7,172 bases of DNA from Parachlamydiales bacterium. Lineage in GTDB: Bacteria > Chlamydiota > Chlamydiia > Chlamydiales > Simkaniaceae. The translations under genes and the position numbers were made by a program. Shown in pieces: positions 5,888-7,172 of the stretch (position 1 is the first letter of the stretch; every line of letters begins with the position of its first letter). The notes under the pieces were generated by a model. The model ran no database searches and had not been told where the DNA came from. It worked only from the letters and a program-made list of their open reading frames with translations. The stretch spans positions 1 to 7,172 of the forward strand of contig DAOWHK010000152.1 in the NCBI GenBank assembly GCA_030641465.1, given 5' to 3'.

Positions 5888-7172
5888 GTCAATTGCCTCT
5901 TTGTTTCAATCGTTTCAACAGCCTCTGCCGTCACATAATAATCCGTCTCTTTAACATAAAGGCGAGCAATCATTGTTACAATCATTCCGATTACTGCAAT
6001 CGCTGCGAGCCAAAACATATGCCAAACTAAGGCAAATCCCATGATACAACTAAAGAGACCGATAAAGAAACCAGCCGAAGTGTTTTTGGGCATATGAATG
6101 GGCTTATAGACTTTTTCTACTTTGGGGTCATTTCTTTGCTTGGCGGCCCAAAAAGGATCTCGTTCTTTTACTTCTGGCGTAAAGGCAAAGTTATAAAACG
6201 GAGGAGGTGAAACTGTTGACCACTCAAGAGTTCTTCCATTCCACGGATCACCAGCAGTCTCTCGATTGTCATTTCTATCTCTTATACTTACATAAAGCTG
6301 CAACACTTGCAACCCAACACCTATCAATATGATGACTGCGCCAATTGCTGCAACGATAAATAACGGCTGCCATCCTGTAGCTGCATCATAGTGATTTAAA
6401 CGTCTTGTCGCCCCCATGAAGCCTAATAGATAAAGGGGGCCAAATGCCAAAACAAATCCAATGATCCAGCTCCAAAAGGCATATTTTCCAAGCCTTTCAT
6501 TCAATCTAAACCCTGTAAATTTTGGAAACCAATAGGAGTATGCTGCAAAAAATCCAAAAACAAACCCTCCAATGATCACATTATGAAAGTGAGCGACTAA
6601 AAACAAGCTATTATGCACCTGAAAATCAATTGCAGGAACGGCCAGCATTACCCCTGTCATCCCTCCAATTGTAAAAGTAACAGCAAATCCTAAAAACCAA
6701 AGCATTGGCGTTGTAAACCGCACGCGTCCTCGATACATTGTAAAAAGCCAGTTAAAGACTTTAACGCCCGTTGGAACAGCTATCACCATTGTCATGATTC
6801 CAAAAAATGCATTAACATTAGCGCCAGCACCCATTGTAAAGAAGTGGTGCAGCCACACAATAACAGAGAGAACTGTTATTGCAACAATTGCCCAAACCAT
6901 CGATGGATAACCAAAAAGTCTTTTGCTAGAAAATACAGGAACAATTTCTGAATAAACCCCAAACATCGGTAATACCAGAATATATACTTCTGGATGTCCC
7001 CATGCCCATATCAAATTAATAAACATCATGGGATTTCCACCAAATTCAGAAGTGAAAATATGTGTTCCAAGTAGCCGATCTGACGAAAGCATCCCAATTG
7101 TTGCCGTAAGAATTGGGAAAGTTGCTATAACAAGAACCATTGAAGCAAGAGTTGCCCAAACAAATACCGGCA
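5884..7172 (-). CDS. cyoB: Cytochrome bo3 quinol oxidase subunit I, 5'-truncated by the window edge
   Basis: The catalytic subunit that reduces O2 to water using ubiquinol and pumps protons. Only the last 428 residues are visible (E. coli CyoB has 663); the frame continues past 7172, so this is a window cut, not a broken gene. The visible part starts just before the CuB region. It contains GHPEVY (CuB His and its cross-linked Tyr), WLHHFF (the two other CuB His), PTGVK (K-channel Lys) and [11 protein letters not shown] (His ligands of hemes o3 and b). A quinol-oxidase type C-terminus follows ([33 protein letters not shown]-like KETDYYV). All these residues are intact, so the enzyme should be active. 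cyoA is expected upstream beyond the window. The stop overlaps the cyoC start by four bases. Confidence 0.97.
   Translation of the reverse strand, partial: PVFVWATLASMVLVIATFPILTATIGMLSSDRLLGTHIFTSEFGGNPMMFINLIWAWGHPEVYILVLPMFGVYSEIVPVFSSKRLFGYPSMVWAIVAITVLSVIVWLHHFFTMGAGANVNAFFGIMTMVIAVPTGVKVFNWLFTMYRGRVRFTTPMLWFLGFAVTFTIGGMTGVMLAVPAIDFQVHNSLFLVAHFHNVIIGGFVFGFFAAYSYWFPKFTGFRLNERLGKYAFWSWIIGFVLAFGPLYLLGFMGATRRLNHYDAATGWQPLFIVAAIGAVIILIGVGLQVLQLYVSIRDRNDNRETAGDPWNGRTLEWSTVSPPPFYNFAFTPEVKERDPFWAAKQRNDPKVEKVYKPIHMPKNTSAGFFIGLFSCIMGFALVWHMFWLAAIAVIGMIVTMIARLYVKETDYYVTAEAVETIETKRQLT

Noticed and set aside
5839..6030. Plus-strand open frame opposite the cyoB/cyoC junction
   Set aside because: Both genes on the other strand are certain and conserved; this frame is a by-product.

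Overview
The window is AT-rich bacterial DNA from an organism with a heme-copper quinol oxidase of the cytochrome bo3 type. Low GC, non-ATG starts, a small outer-membrane-type protein and short palindromic mobile elements would suit a host-associated bacterium. An environmental chlamydia or a similar intracellular lineage is my guess, but nothing here proves the taxon.

Layout. Positions 1-109 hold no firm gene, only a possible 3' end of a plus-strand membrane protein. A minus-strand gene (110-1285) encodes an HI0933/BaiN/YhiN-family FAD protein. Three tightly packed plus-strand genes follow: a CitE/HpcH-like C-C lyase family protein (1533-2465), an SGNH-hydrolase-like protein overlapping it by 11 nt (2455-3261), and a small exported protein with a beta-barrel-like C-terminus (3278-3712). 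From 3874 to the window end, a minus-strand block carries cyoE, cyoD, cyoC and the 3' part of cyoB. cyoB-C and cyoC-D are joined by ATGA overlaps. cyoE is cut off from cyoD by an opposite-strand gene for a tiny Cys-rich lipoprotein (4817-5011).

The most striking structure is a pair of 161-bp near-palindromic elements at 1351-1511 and 3713-3873, about 92% identical by hand count and in the same orientation. They bracket the three plus-strand genes. Each has roughly 20-bp terminal inverted repeats beginning GGAAGCTCTGATTAA. Copy 2 is flanked by a perfect CTAA duplication and copy 1 by TTAA/TTGA. They encode nothing convincing and look like MITEs moved by an IS5-type transposase. Copy 2 landed in the shared stop-codon tetranucleotide of two convergent genes, so the duplication gave each gene its own stop. 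Copy 1 became the 5' leader of the three-gene operon.

Function. CyoB, C and D form the membrane quinol oxidase (subunit II, CyoA, would lie beyond the right edge), and CyoE makes its heme O. The lipoprotein carries a regular (C-x-C-x3)x3 cluster resembling a metallothionein. Its position inside a copper-enzyme locus invites, but does not prove, a metal-handling role. The role of the three-gene operon is unknown.
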